Origin: Girardinichthys multiradiatus
Lineage: Eukaryota; Chordata; Actinopteri; Cyprinodontiformes; Goodeidae
Direction of reading: 5' to 3'
Length of the DNA: 64,000 bases
NCBI RefSeq assembly: GCF_021462225.1
Contig: NC_061817.1
Location: forward strand, 5,615,327-5,679,326
Shown piece after piece: positions 33,138 to 44,222 of the stretch (positions are counted from its first letter, which is position 1; each line of letters begins with the position of its first letter). A program made the position numbers and the translations under genes. The notes under the pieces were generated by a model that saw only the letters and a list, made by a program, of their open reading frames with translations, was not told the origin of the DNA and did no database searches.

Positions 33138-33492
33138 AGTCCCCCAGTGGGCCCACCACCTGCAGGGGGAACCGTGAGGGACCGGTGCAAAGAGGATTGG
33201 GTGGCGGACGAAGGTGGAGACCTCAGCGGTGGAATGTCACCTCGCTGGGGGGGAAGGAGCTTGAGCTTGTGCGGGAGGTCGAGAGATATCGACTAGAAAT
33301 AATCGGGCTCGCCTCCACGCACAGCGTGGGCTCTGGAACCCATCTCCTTGAGAGGGGTTGGACTCTCTTCTACTCTGGAGTGGCCCACGGGGAGGGGCGG
33401 TGGCCTGGTGTGGGTTTGCTTGTTGCCCCCCAGCTCAGCCGTCTCGTGTTGGGGTTTACCCCAGTGGATGAGAGGGTTGTATCCCTGCGCCT
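33138..33492 (+). pseudogene. LINE endonuclease domain, cut by assembly gap
   Basis: An open plus-strand frame (from 33044) reads WNVTSLGGKELELVREVERY and then RLEIIGLASTHSVGSGTHLL, with GWTLFYSGVAHGEGR and GVGLLVAP. This is the N-terminal apurinic endonuclease of a fish non-LTR element: the Asn and Glu-equivalent region and the 'VGLLVAP' strand. The catalytic Glu position is Ser/Thr here. It ends at the N gap, so its full length is unknown. Confidence 0.65.
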
Positions 33493-33592
33493 NNNNNNNN
33501 NNNNNNNNNNNNNNNNNNNNNNNNNNNNNNNNNNNNNNNNNNNNNNNNNNNNNNNNNNNNNNNNNNNNNNNNNNNNNNNNNNNNNNNNNNNN
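33493..33592. other. assembly gap, 100 N
   Basis: Exactly 100 N; the true size is probably unknown. Confidence 1.
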
Positions 33593-34007
33593 AACACTCT
33601 GCAGACCACTCTGTAGGATGTGCCACTTGCCAGCCAGAAAAGAAAAACCAAGGTCTCAATAGTAGCACCCATCCATGTCGCCTATCCTGGTGCAAAAGAT
33701 TAAGCAGCACTGCCAGAGACTCCCTGCTCAGCCGAAAATCAGGCCTGGTGTCCTCCTGGTTGAAGAAACGTTTCAGGACTGGGACACTCAGGTTGATCCT
33801 GCAGTAAAGGGGTCTGGTCTAGAAAAGGGAAGAATGGAGATGGAAAACACATTATTTTTAAGGCAAGCTTCTGGATATTTTAAGAGATCAAAGCAAGTAG
33901 ATACTAATACACCAAAAACACTGCATTATTATATAATTATCCAAGAACAGCCAGAGGGGATCAAATACTTTATAATTCCCAACTATCTTAAAATTTAAAG
34001 TTGTTGT

Positions 34008-34042
<35 letters not shown>

Positions 34043-34980
34043 TATATATAAGATATGTCGACATACATTAGCTAGCCATAAAGTTGCTATCTCTTTGTTT
34101 ATTGGCTAGTTAAATCAAACATCTTTTTTACCTGAACATGATTGTCTCTGGATTGTACCTGGAATCAGAAATTATAATGCTAACTGAATTATAATAAACT
34201 TTTAAAACATATAGCACATTTCTTCATTAAAAATTCATATTGTAAAGCTTATTTATTCTCAATCACACTCTCCAGCGATACAGTTGGATTACATAAAACT
34301 GTCCATTTAGAAATCACTTGTGTTAAACGTTCACTGTGATGACTGCCAGCGGGAGCTTAGTGCCGATAGTCCGGTCAGATCTCTACCGGGTTAGCTCACC
34401 TCACCGCCGGTAGGGCTGGCGAGGCGAGCCGGTTACTACGCCGGGAACGGAAAACTCCGAACACGTCGGAGCACATTTGAAATTAAGCGATGTCTAGATA
34501 AATCAAGCAGATATTTCACGTCTACATAGTTATATTCCCGCACTAAAAACATTGTAGAACTTAATTTGTGTCACAGAAAGTGTAATTTTCCACAATTTAC
34601 TCACAGCTTTTGTTGCTATGGTCCGCCATGGCTTCCCCTGCTTGACCAATCCGCTTCGACCCGCAATAAATGATGGGAAACGATGGGCCGCGAAGGATAC
34701 TCACAACGCATCCTTCAAATCGGGCAAAATAAGGACACATTTGTCGGCAGCATTTGCTCGGAATGATTCATGAATTGGGACAGCCTTCGTCGCCGCGCTG
34801 TAACGTAATCGGCCAACAAATACGGCCTTCGAAGGATGCAGACCTGAGGCTGACTTCCGGGTCAGCCTCGGCGTTGGTACATTCCCTTTCCGGTTGATTT
34901 TCTGACATGTAAATTTGTTTTCTAAAATGTAAATTTGTTTCGGTACTTGTAAAAGTGTTTTGCACCCTCCGGCCACCGTA
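33593..34980. other. no gene seen; (AT)n and a GC-rich repeat-like block
   Basis: After the gap comes AT-rich sequence with an (AT)n tract at 34009-34050. A GC-rich part (34330-34480, and 34620-34980 with CpG-rich 'CTTCGAAGGATGCAGACC') looks like a degenerate DNA transposon end, but I could not pair its termini. Confidence 0.4.
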
Positions 34981-35016
34981 GTTAATGAGGTGAAGTATTA
35001 TTAGTTTTTTGTAGAT

Positions 35017-35202
35017 TTAAGGTTTTATGTAACAGAAGAAGTTCCTTCTCTCCCTGCAGTTTCTGATCTCAAAGGATGTGTTGCTGTTCTTCTCCAGGAC
35101 ACCACACCTAACAGCCGGGCAACTTGGAATGTCTCGGTACTGCACCTGTTCTCCACCCATCCAGAACCACTCATCCCCCATGTAACGCAGGCTTGTCCAC
35201 AC
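35017..35202 (-). pseudogene. lectin copy A, exon 3
   Basis: The exon starts after an AG acceptor (35204-35203) with GTG TGG and runs 62 codons to TAA (35019-35017). It holds the C-terminal half of the second lectin domain with CPAVRCGVLE and NCRERRNFFCY. This exon itself is intact. Confidence 0.85.
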
Positions 35203-35287
35203 CTAGCAACATTTAGCAGAGATATCAACATAAACACAGAGGATGAGATGGTCAACAACATCACCACAAAGCCGATAAGTGACCTAC

Positions 35288-35544
35288 CTCATCAGTAGTA
35301 GCCTTTTTTGCTCTCTTTTGTGCATAGTTGTGGTCGTCAGGAGTGGTCAGTGTGGCCAGGTTGTAGCTTTTCATTTTGGTCAGATTCCTGCAATGTTTTA
35401 ATGCCTCCTCCCAGGTCTTATTCTCCTTGACCAGAATCAATGATTCACCGTAACACGTGAAAGCATTTTCACGATTGCAATCACCATTCCTCCATTGGCT
35501 GCTGGTCCTCACCTTAAACGCACAGTGTTAATTTGATTGTGGCT
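35288..35544 (-). pseudogene. lectin copy A, exon 2, with nonsense codon
   Basis: The acceptor AG is at 35546-35545 and the donor GAG/GTAGGT at 35288/35287. The phase (G from exon 1 plus AG) restores the Glu codon of the EP-like loop, as in copy B. TAA at 35528-35530 interrupts it after five codons. Downstream the sequence codes for NGDCNRENAFTCYGESLIL, the end of lectin domain 1 and start of domain 2. Confidence 0.8.
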
Positions 35545-35934
35545 CTACAAGAGACAGTGGAGAAAGGGATTCTCCGATTAAATCTGGAAATCATAACAAT
35601 AATATCAAGAATCCCACTAAACATGTAATGATAACAGCATACTGAATTTCACATTCTGCTCCAAAGGTATTAAAGGTCACAGGCAGTTTTTAAAATGTGA
35701 GAAAATAAAATGGGCAAGTTTATTTTAAATTAAAATGTTTCTCGATGATTTTGGTTTTTGCAATCATAAGTGAATATGATTTGTCATGCTTATGTCATAC
35801 CTATTATGGCTACTTTAAAATAAATTGACATATCTTATTAGTGATTAGCATTGCTAGCTTTACAAAAAGAGCAGTCTCTTTGTGAATGTTCTACACAATG
35901 TAGATTCTTAAGTTTTTTTAAGATTTTGTGGTGC

Positions 35935-36080
35935 TGACAAAGATGGGCAGAGAAAGCAGGGGGAGAAGACACACAGCAATGGTATCAAGATTGGGAATTT
36001 AATCCTGGACTGCTGCATTGAGGACTGTTAGCCTCCAAATATTGGATGTTGGCTCAACAAAAGTGCCACATGGCACCCAG
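35935..36080 (-). mobile_element. tRNA-derived SINE-like relic
   Basis: It shares the order 'GGGGAGAAGACACA', 'GAATTTAATCCTGGACTGCTG' (quoted in part) and 'CATTGAGGACTGTTAGCC' with the copy at 37420-37535. On the minus strand a degenerate tRNA B-box lies near 36005. Confidence 0.45.
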
Positions 36081-36084
36081 ATCA

Positions 36085-36330
36085 AATACCCAAAGCACCT
36101 AAGCTAGCTCCTTTTGATGCAGGGTCAGATGCTCTACTCCAACTTCCCCCTGGGTGACAATTTCCCCACCGTATCTTTAAGGCCGTGATCAGCCACTTTG
36201 TTGAGGAAGTTTATAGCAAGACTTCTAGATACTTTAACTCCCCTATGCAAAGAGGAGACTGTCCCCAATTGGAGGTAGCAGCCTTGTTGCCGTTGAGAAT
36301 CATGGACTACTAAAGGAGTTTACCCTCATC
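36085..36330 (-). mobile_element. RTE-like LINE C-terminal relic
   Basis: The minus strand near 36290-36220 reads 'GGAGTTAAAGTATCTAGAAG' and near 36130 'CATCAAAAGGAGCTAGCTTA'. These match the C-terminal part of fish RTE/Rex3-type LINEs as I remember them (GVxEFKYLG, RRSQLRW). Heavily mutated. Confidence 0.4.
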
Positions 36331-36843
36331 TTGGAATCTTGATACTTGTGAACTGCTCCAGTGCTGGTTGCCTCTTTGAGAGTTGCTAGATTGGTCTGAA
36401 TACACACAAAATATAGCTACAATGTAGGCATTGCTCAAGTCCCAAACAGAGACTCTATTGCCTGAAATTGTTATTAGGTGGAGCTGTAACTCTGTTCAAA
36501 TAAGAACAAAAATTTATTTGTGAACATAGAAAACAGGTTTGAGAGGCTCAGGTTTCACTAAGATGCAGAGAAAAGGGAACATAATTTAGGCAGGATATTT
36601 TTATATAAGAGGGTGCAACATGTTTAAAAGTGAAAACAGGAAGCTTTGTTTTTGACTTAATAATATATGTTCTTAATATACAAGAGAAATCTACATTCAT
36701 ATTGATCATTATGAAAAATCCCAAAAGAAGATTCCTTGGACAGAACAAAAAGTAACATGGTGTGTTAAAAACAAATGCATCTGTAATTAAAACAGTTTTC
36801 TGACAAAAATATTCCATAGCATGAATCGTGACACTTGACTTAC

Positions 36844-37161
36844 CATTGTTATCCCATTTGAAGAATGTTGCTCCTTTGTCTTTCCTGGACCATTTCCATG
36901 GACTTGTGTTATTGTCTCGGTACAATCCAAGCCAGCCATGGTATTCAGAGAAGGCCTGATTTTCAGTTTCATTTCTGATTGTGTGATCAGGTCAACGTGT
37001 TTCTCTCTGCAGATAGACTGGGCTTCTCGCCATGTCTTCCTGTCATCATAGTAAGAATAGTGTCTTTGTCTGAGGCCTGATAGCTGCACACAGACAAGGT
37101 GGAAGATGAGTAGCAAGAAGATGAAGATGCAGATATTCCTCATCTTGAATCTTCTAAATAC
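36844..37161 (-). pseudogene. lectin copy A, exon 1, with 2-bp insertion
   Basis: The acceptor is at 37163-37162 and the donor G/GTAAGT at 36844/36843. The start codon lies at 37143. After CREKHVDLIT the ACAC duplication shifts the frame. The downstream sequence makes sense only in the other frame (NETENQAFSEYHGWLGLYRD). Confidence 0.85.
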
Positions 37162-37354
37162 CTGTGGTCACATAACAAGTTTTATTAAACAATTTCAGTT
37201 AAATATTCAGCATCTTAACACCAAAAAATATAACTGAGTGAATTGCAATTTTACATTTTACCAATTGTCAACTGGATCTGGCTTTGTTGTTGTACGCTTG
37301 GGTGGAATTGGACAGTGTGAAGATACAAATTGCATTCATTAGAAGTACTGAGTT

Positions 37355-37535
37355 TTTTTTAAATGTTTTTTTGCAGCACCAGTGGCCTTTATTTTCTCAC
37401 TTTCTGACAGTGAGCTCACAAGAAATGGATGGAGAGGAGGAAGACATGTAACAAAGGTCAACGGGCCGGGACCCGTGCCCGTGATGGCCTGCGTCGAGGA
37501 CTAAAGCATACGAACATGGGCCACGCAGTTTACTG
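37355..37535 (-). mobile_element. tRNA-derived SINE relic
   Basis: 'GGAGAGGAGGAAGACATGTA', 'CGGGCCGGGACCCGTGCCCG' and 'GCGTCGAGGACTAAAGC' follow the wording of a common fish tRNA-derived repeat in reverse orientation, next to copy A of the lectin gene. Confidence 0.5.
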
Positions 37536-37933
37536 CTGCGTCCCCATTTTAAGTACTTTTAACTAAATTAGATTTTTGCTATTTGGGTACAACTTAGACT
37601 TGTTGAAGTTACTTTTGTAAGCACTAAACTATCAATGTATCTATATATCAGGGCCACAGTCATTGTGCATATCGTGTTAGCTCAGTTTTTCCCCATACGT
37701 TTTGTATCTGTGATCTGGTTCTTTGTGAATATCTTTGATTTCATCACATGTAACAGTTTAAATGGCAAACCTTCATTTGCATCCAACTGCAATTAAAGTA
37801 TTAATATTATCGCTACACATGAAACAACAACAATGAACTAAAAGATATTAAGAAAATAGTTAAAAACCATTTTCTAACAATTAAAACAGAATTTTACTTT
37901 GAACAGTCCTGAGCTGACAATATCTTTACGCAC

Positions 37934-38025
37934 CTCAATATGCAGCGGGAAGGCAGCTTTGAAGCTCCGCTTTAGGAAATGGCGATTCTCTGCCTGTTCA
38001 CTCTCTTAAAAAAACTCCACCAACC
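37934..38025 (-). promoter_or_regulatory. lectin copy A 5' UTR exon and core promoter
   Basis: The UTR exon ends with a GAG/GTGCGT donor at 37934. Upstream on the minus strand comes GATTGGTTGGTGGAGTTTTT with a TTTAAGAGAG box. The ATTGG is a reverse CCAAT box. The block GGTGGAGT(T/C)TTTTTA is shared with copy B at 61745-61770, which supports a conserved promoter. Confidence 0.6.
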
Positions 38026-38029
38026 AATC

Positions 38030-39100
38030 AAAGCACTGCACAAAATTGTTTAGAAAAGATTAAGTCACCACCCTGCATCTCTGTCTTCTCAGAGTTCTGC
38101 TTTGAATATTGTCCTGTATTCTCTCACAATGACAGATGTAGAAAAAGAATAAGTCATAAACTGTTTTAGTCATTACATTAGCTGCTGTTTCAGCACTCTT
38201 CTTCAGCTGGAACTGTCCTGCATAATGTACAGAGTCACACCTCCAATTCGTTCCTTATTGATTTTAAGAGTTTATTTGAAGCATTTGTTTTTTTCTCAAC
38301 ATTTAATTTTTTCTAACCATCTTTTTTGTTGTTTTCCTTTTTTTTGTTCTTGTTTTCCAACGTTGTTCATACTTGTATATACTTACAGAAATGTATCTGC
38401 TACTTATATTGTTTTCTAATCTTTTGTCTAAACTCTTAAAGTGTAATTGTATTTTTACACAAATCATTTTTCAATTGCCCTTGAAGTCAGGTTTGAATGT
38501 AATACACATTCAAACACATACATTTATCAGTGACAAACAAAACTCTGCATTTGATAAACAAATTTGTTCACTCACTAACCTTGACCTGTCCTCTGTCCAT
38601 AAAAAGACAAAAATGGGGCCACAGAAACAGGGTATCTGTCAGTCCTGAGACAGTTCAAGGGAGCAGGTAGGCAGAGTTTGCTGGACAGAGCAGAGAAAGA
38701 GAATAGCAAGATGTAAATAAATGGGTTGTAGATTAAGGCCAGGCTTCAGTCTATTCCTCTTTAGATTCGAACAGGTTTTAAGGCTCTTTATAACATGCAT
38801 ATTGAAATTGTATTGATAATTACACAAGTTCACACACTATTTGAATAACCCCAGTCTGAATACCTTAAAAATAGTAAACAAATCCAGAGTTAAAGGAGCT
38901 CCATATATTAGGTGAGCACCAGTAACAACCTGTAATAAGTTTAAAATGGTGAGTCCAGAAAAAAAGCTAAGCAGGCAGCTTGACAGATCCCAGTATTGAC
39001 GGAAGCAAACAGGAGAGTCTGATAGTGGCAGAGAAAATCAGACATCTATCATATTCTGCTGAATTTTGGTTGGACCACCGAGCAGGTCAGAGCTTGGGAG
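38030..39100. other. no gene seen
   Basis: AT-rich sequence, T-rich from 38280 to 38480. Short ORFs only, no domain. Confidence 0.5.
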
Positions 39101-39480
39101 CGAGGTCGGCTGGAAGGTTGTCCTAAGGAGGCAAAGAGATCAGGAGGTTCGGCTGGGAGGACAACAATGAAATAGTAGGGTCCTGGGAGGCCGGCGACGA
39201 AATAGCAAGGACCTTGGAGTCTGGCGACAAAAAAGCAGAGACCTTGGAGGCCGGCGATGGTGCATGGAGAACCCACAAAGAACCCAGCCTGGTGACCGGC
39301 TGCAATGTGGCGAAGGAGCCTTGGAGGTCGACTGTGGTGACAGTAATGCAGGCGACAGTAATGCCTTGAAAACCAGCGAAGCAGAGTCTGGAGGCCACAT
39401 GAGAGACATGGAGGACCCTTAGGAGGTCGTTTGAGGAGAGGCTTGTGTTGAAGATCCTCTTTAAAGAGGCCTTCTGCGCG
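39101..39480. repeat. 30-bp minisatellite and related degenerate units
   Basis: Between 39150 and 39275 four units of 30 bp follow the pattern GGAGGCCGGCGACGAAATAG plus CAAGGACCTT. Looser copies (CTTGGAGGTCGACTGTGG) continue to 39440. Because 30 is a multiple of 3, both strands show long repetitive open frames here, which should not be read as genes. Confidence 0.75.
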
Positions 39481-40019
39481 TTCGTTTATTCACCATAACC
39501 TGGAGGAATTTACACACATTATAATAAATCACACGAACAGCTGTAATGCATCAAAAATACCAGGACCAGGGAAGCTCTCATGTGATTTGACCACACACCG
39601 AGACAACTTCAGAGCTTCTCACTGGGCACATTGCTTTTATTAAAACACACATGAAAATGGGCAGCGCCCTTGATTACAATATTTTCTCACATGTAGTCAC
39701 GTATACACGTTTTCCGGCTTTACCATATTTAGACAGTCATTGTTCCAGCACCTGCACTCGTATCTACTGATATAAGCAGGGAGTAAGTCAGTCTCTACTT
39801 TTTCACACACTCCTTCAGCTCTCAGTATTTTCTGCTTCATCACACTCAAGGCCAAGTTTGTGCAATAACAATTCTGCAGGCCATAATGTCTTATACTAAC
39901 ACAGGTTATACATTTCATTTCCCACACTGGTTATGAACATAATAATAATAATGATGCACACACATAATATATCTCCAGACTTGCTAGGAGGTGTGAGGAC
40001 TCTCAGAAAATCTTTTTCA
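39481..40019. other. no gene seen
   Basis: A 76-codon minus-strand ORF with nine Cys (39697-39927) has no domain I recognise and no neighbour in frame. I leave it uncalled. Confidence 0.4.
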
Positions 40020-40260
40020 GGAGGTCTACCATGAAGAGGCTTGCCAGGAGTCATGGGGGACCCTTGGAGAACCCTTTCAGGAGGTCGACTGTGGACAGTC
40101 TTGCAAGGAAGCATGTAGGATGCTTGGAGAACCTATTCAGGTGGTGGACTGAGAGGTTGGACAGGAGACTCAAATCTACGGAGGAGCTCTGGAGACTTGA
40201 ACCCACGGCGGAGCCTTGGAGAACGGCCGTGGAACCCATGTTGGAGGCCTGAAGATTTAT
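40020..40260. repeat. degenerate minisatellite, units as at 39420
   Basis: 'CTTGCCAGGAGTCATGGGG', 'CTTGGAGAACCCTTTCAGGA' and 'GGTCGACTGTGGACAG' recur with changes three times. They match single units at 39410-39440. Confidence 0.6.
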
Positions 40261-40919
40261 CAAATTGAGTAATTACTTTTTCACAAAGGGCCAGGTTGAT
40301 TTGGATAGCTTTTTTTTCCATAATGAACCAAATTGCAGCACCGTTTCTGGTTGTTGTATTTACTCTGGTTATGTGTATTTAGTATAAAAAATAATTTGAT
40401 AATCTGAAATTTTTAAGTGATGAAAAAGCAAAAACAGACAAATTCTTAAAATTCTTAAAATTTTCAAAGCACTGTAAATACGATGAAAGGTGCAGTAATA
40501 AACGGTTTATTTGCATTTTTTAAAGTTTGTATCTTATAAATAGAAGAAAATGTAAACATCAAAAAGCTAAGAAATATATCCTTATATGTTGCTAATAGTT
40601 TGCCTGGCCACTGAGCAAAGCAATTAGAAAATCTTACCCGACTTTCCAACTTGCAAATGGTTGGGTGTGCCATCATTGCAAGATTGGCAAATAGAATGGG
40701 TGATTACGGAAAGACCAAATTTGTAACCTACCAGAGCAATACATTAGGAACGAAGAAGAGTGAGAAGAGTGAGAGTCGGAATGTAGACAGAAAGAACAGT
40801 AAACCAAGAGCTTTGCATTTTGATTTCTCTTTCCACATTTTGTAAGTGCCTTGAGATGAAATTTGTGAATTGATGCTACATAAATAATCAAAATTTCTTA
40901 TCCATAAGAGAATGGAGCA
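40261..40919. other. no gene seen
   Basis: AT-rich. The part 40840-40890 (AAGTGCCTTGAGATGAAATT and TGCTACATAAATAA) looks like the 3' tail of a fish SINE or LINE. Confidence 0.4.
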
Positions 40920-41190
40920 ATGGCAAAGATTCTGTGGTGGAGGCCCCAATCAGTGTATCCATCCCCCATTCCAAGATACACAAAGATGCTTCATGTCCTC
41001 TGGCTGAGGCAAAGAATGACCCCATACCCTGAAGGAGAAATCCAGCTTTTCCACTTGAGAATCACAGCATTAGACCTAGAGGAGCAGACTCTCGTCATGC
41101 ATATGATGTGGTTCTGTTGGCATCAAAAGACAATGTTAAGCCTGCTCTAGAGTCATTTGCAGCTCCTGAGGCCAATGAGCAAGGTGAGAC
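40920..41190 (+). mobile_element. RTE-like LINE RT relic
   Basis: The plus strand near 41095-41150 encodes YDVVLLASKDNVKPALESFA, which resembles the YADDVVLLAS catalytic block with one Asp lost. It is preceded by other RT-like fragments out of frame. Confidence 0.45.
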
Positions 41191-42024
41191 CCTAACAACA
41201 ATTAATTATTTAACAGTAAAAGTATTAATGAGGCAATACAATTTAGCTGGCACCAAGTACAAACCAATGATGAAGACATTCTTATCAATCTGAATTGTTT
41301 GCTAACTTGTTTGTGTCAGTCCAAGAGAAATGGGCAGAGGGGGATGAGAAAACAGTTGTTTCCTGGAGTATAAAAATATTTTAATTAAACTGGAAGACTA
41401 AATTAAACTTTAGCTCAACTTTGAGAAGTATGAAACAAAACTGAGAGTTATTTTTGCTTCTGCACAAGTCAACACTAAATCAAATATTAGTCACGCTTTG
41501 ACTGGATCTTTTGTAAAGTTGATAGAAAGCAAGAACTGTGCTGCTGAAGAAGTGGTAAAAGCATTTCTATAACAGGTGAAATGTCTTTTAGATCTCAGAA
41601 AAGGAGGTTTGACGATTACCCTGACATTGGCTGCTATCTTAATTTTTTGCTTATTTGCTTGATGTCCGAGGAGAGGCTCAAAGGTAAGTTTGCATCTGGT
41701 TAATAAATTTTCTAGTTCCATCTTTTGTTTGTTTCTTAATCATTCTTGGGTTCGCATCATCAGCGTCACACTATTTATTACTATTAAACTGAGTTTTTTT
41801 TTTTTTTTTTTTTATTAAGATTGTTGTACCAAGAAGGCAAGGTTATTTTCAACATCCATCTTTTATTCTGGGGCCTCATATCTCGGGGGTGTGGAAACAT
41901 GACTGACAGCTCAACACAGCGGCTGAACAACATATTCCCTGCTGCTGCATTCAGGGACCGTGGGACCTGGAATTATCATATAATGACAATAAAGAATCCT
42001 GAATATTGTGGTGAATAAATCTAT
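41191..42024. other. no gene seen; poly(T) and a LINE tail
   Basis: Contains a T run at 41793-41813 and, at 41960-42020, a LINE-type 3' tail (ATATAATGACAATAAAGAAT). Confidence 0.5.
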
Positions 42025-42385
42025 ATTTTTTGGATGAATATCTTCTCTGGTCTCAGATGCTGTGCAGCTGGATGGATTTTTGCTCATTCTATTTTACTTT
42101 TGGACATTTGTTATGATGCATCACCATAGCAATGGGTTTGTTTATTTACTAGGACCAGCTGATTAATATCTTAAAAGCTTAAATAATACTTCAACTGCAA
42201 CCCCAAATCCCTGATGAGTTGAAAAGGAGACACCGTGGATGCAGAGCAGTAGAAAAGAGAAGAGAGAGAAGGAGGAAGTTCAAACCATCTCTTCCACAGA
42301 TTCGGATGGGCAATGTGAGATCATTGGGAAACAAGCTGGATGAACTCCAAGCCCTACAAAGGACACAGCCAGAGTATTGGTAATG
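42025..42385 (+). mobile_element. L2/Rex-like LINE, 5' end only
   Basis: It matches the 5' part of the minus-strand LINE at 45248-46450: 'CAGATGCTGTGCAGCTGGA', 'GGACATTTGTTATGATGCAT', 'CTTCAACTGCAACCCCAAAT' and the start of the ORF (GNVRSLGNKLDELQALQ is read as GNVRSLGNKLDELQA here). It is cut after the first 30 codons of the endonuclease region. A 5' end without a 3' end is unusual for LINEs and suggests a later deletion. Confidence 0.75.
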
Positions 42386-44094
42386 CAGTATTGCTTTGGC
42401 AAATAAAGAGCAAATGTCTCCAAATTCACAAGGATTGTTGTGTATAATGTGAGGAATGAACAACCCAAAACATAAGATGATTGGTTAATCACTGTCTCAT
42501 GGGGTAACAAAACATTACAGGGTGTGAAATATTCTGTTCCCCTTTGATTTTCCTAAAACATTTTAACTCTCTTTTCAAAAGGGTGGAAATATGTTCTGAT
42601 ATAATCACAGGGACAGTATGTGTGATAGAGGAATATGAAATGTACTTAATACATCTGCTAGAGAAGATTATTTTAGAAAAAACAGAACACATAACTGATC
42701 AAAAATTTGCTTGTAGAAATATTCATTATTCCAGTAATGTGTTATATTTACATTAGAACGTGTTCTACCAGGGCTATCAAAAACAGCTGACCAGAGAGCA
42801 ACAGCTACGGCTAAAGTTACTGCAGAGAAAGCTGCTGTCTCAAAAGATGTAGGAACTGCGCTAACAGCAGATGAAGACGTGTGGAAAAGGCAAGATTAGG
42901 ATCCATAGTGGCTGTGGCAGCACTCTGGAGTAATGTTTGAAGAGCTCTTGGGAAAATATGATAATGATGGAGCCAGTCACTGTAGATGATGGTGAAGATA
43001 ATTGAGATGCAAGTCTGTGTTTGAACCCATGAAGGAGCTGTAAAAGCATTCTGGATATGGGGACCGGTGAACTCAGCTAAACTCAGGTGACTCAGGTTGT
43101 AGAATGCTCAGCTGCAGGAAGCTGCATGGAGAAAACAGAAAGATTTACAAAGCATAACATTCCTTGATGCCGGGCTGATGGTTCACTCTGAGGAGACGAA
43201 GACAACAATGATAATTAGAAGGTATCCTGGTAAGTACTGAGGTAGGGTCGAAAAATGGACCAGTGAACAAGAAAGGTTAATCAGAGGAGGATCGGGAGCA
43301 GCTGGTGGGAGATTCATGACAACTGAAGTACAGAGGCTAATTAACTCAGATGATCAGGGAGTCCAGGGAAACAACAAAACATCTAAGTGAACACAATTAA
43401 GTAAACAATGGAATTAAAGAACGCAAACAGGGAGGAAACCAGATCTACAAGGAAACAACTACTAACACATCTAGCACAGGAATCCAAGAGAGTCAACACA
43501 AGGATTAATCTAATTAACATGAATAAACTAAATTACGAGCAACAGAAGACATGGCAGTTCCGAGAAAACGGTTAGAATTAAAACTCAAAAAACTAACGCA
43601 GACAGATCATGACACCCCCTCCTTTAAAAATGCTTAAATTAGCAAATCCCAATGTGCTTCCTAGAGTGTTTAATTTTGCAAGAGTGTGCCTATTGCTCCC
43701 GGGCATTAGAGACCATCTTACACTAAACTTACCCAAAAACAATTTGCAAAATACAGTGAATGTGTAACATCAAACCAAAATTGATTTTGATCATATTATG
43801 TCTTCAGTTCGATATAGCTACAGAGTAAAGACTGAGTAAAGACATTTGCAACGCCAGTAAATAGTTGGCACCAAATGCGGAACAAGTTTGTCAACACTAA
43901 ACAAGATGGCCTACAACTCTGCTACAAAACCCTTTTGATGACTAACTCACGTTAAAGTCAAGTCTCCCAACGACCTATCCCTGTTTTTAGTCTTATGATT
44001 CAAACAGTTGAAAAAAACACATGAACTACAACTTATGTGGACTGTCAAATAAGTCAACATTTACATTATAAATACAAAACAAAACACAGTTACT
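42386..44094. other. no gene seen
   Basis: No convincing coding frame. The A-rich part 43340-43620 ending in GACAGATCATGACACCCC could be the untranslated region of an LTR element, but no ends were found. Confidence 0.45.
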
Positions 44095-44222
44095 ACCTGC
44101 AATGCACTGGTGACCTGTCCAGGGTGGACCCCACCTCTCATCTGTAGACTGCTGGAGATTGGCACCAGCTACCCCACAACCATGTGCGAAGAAGCAGGTA
44201 TAGAAAAGGGATGGATGGATGG
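44095..44222 (+). mobile_element. SINE/LINE 3' tail with (GGAT)n
   Basis: 'GGTGACCTGTCCAGGGTGGA', 'CTGCTGGAGATTGGCACCAG' and 'GCAGGTATAGAAAAGGGATG' followed by GGAT repeats is a very common fish retroposon 3' tail. Copies at 50238-50311 (+) and 47310-47390 (-). Confidence 0.7.

Larger units (their letters stand above)
35017..38010 (-). pseudogene. C-type lectin gene copy A, two disabling lesions
   Basis: Four exons: 5' UTR exon (about 38010-37934), exon 1 (37161-36844, ATG at 37143), exon 2 (35544-35288) and exon 3 (35202-35017, stop TAA). All junctions have GT/AG, and intron phases match copy B. Exon 1 encodes a signal peptide (MRNICIFIFLLLIFHLVCVQ) and the start of a C-type-lectin domain, with WLGLYRD and WKWS in the shifted frame. 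Exons 2-3 encode its end and a second lectin domain (LVKENKTWEEALKHCRNL; MGDEWFWMGGE; FFCYIKP). An extra AC dinucleotide near 36986-36989 shifts the frame. Without it the three coding exons total 741 nt, exactly 247 codons. A TAA at 35528-35530 is a second lesion. Calcium-binding EPN/WND motifs are not intact. It would be a secreted lectin-like protein. An assembly error could explain one lesion, hardly both. Confidence 0.85.

Noticed and set aside
39697..39927. 76-codon Cys-containing minus-strand frame as a secreted peptide
   Set aside because: It has no signal peptide, no splice context and no recognised Cys pattern.
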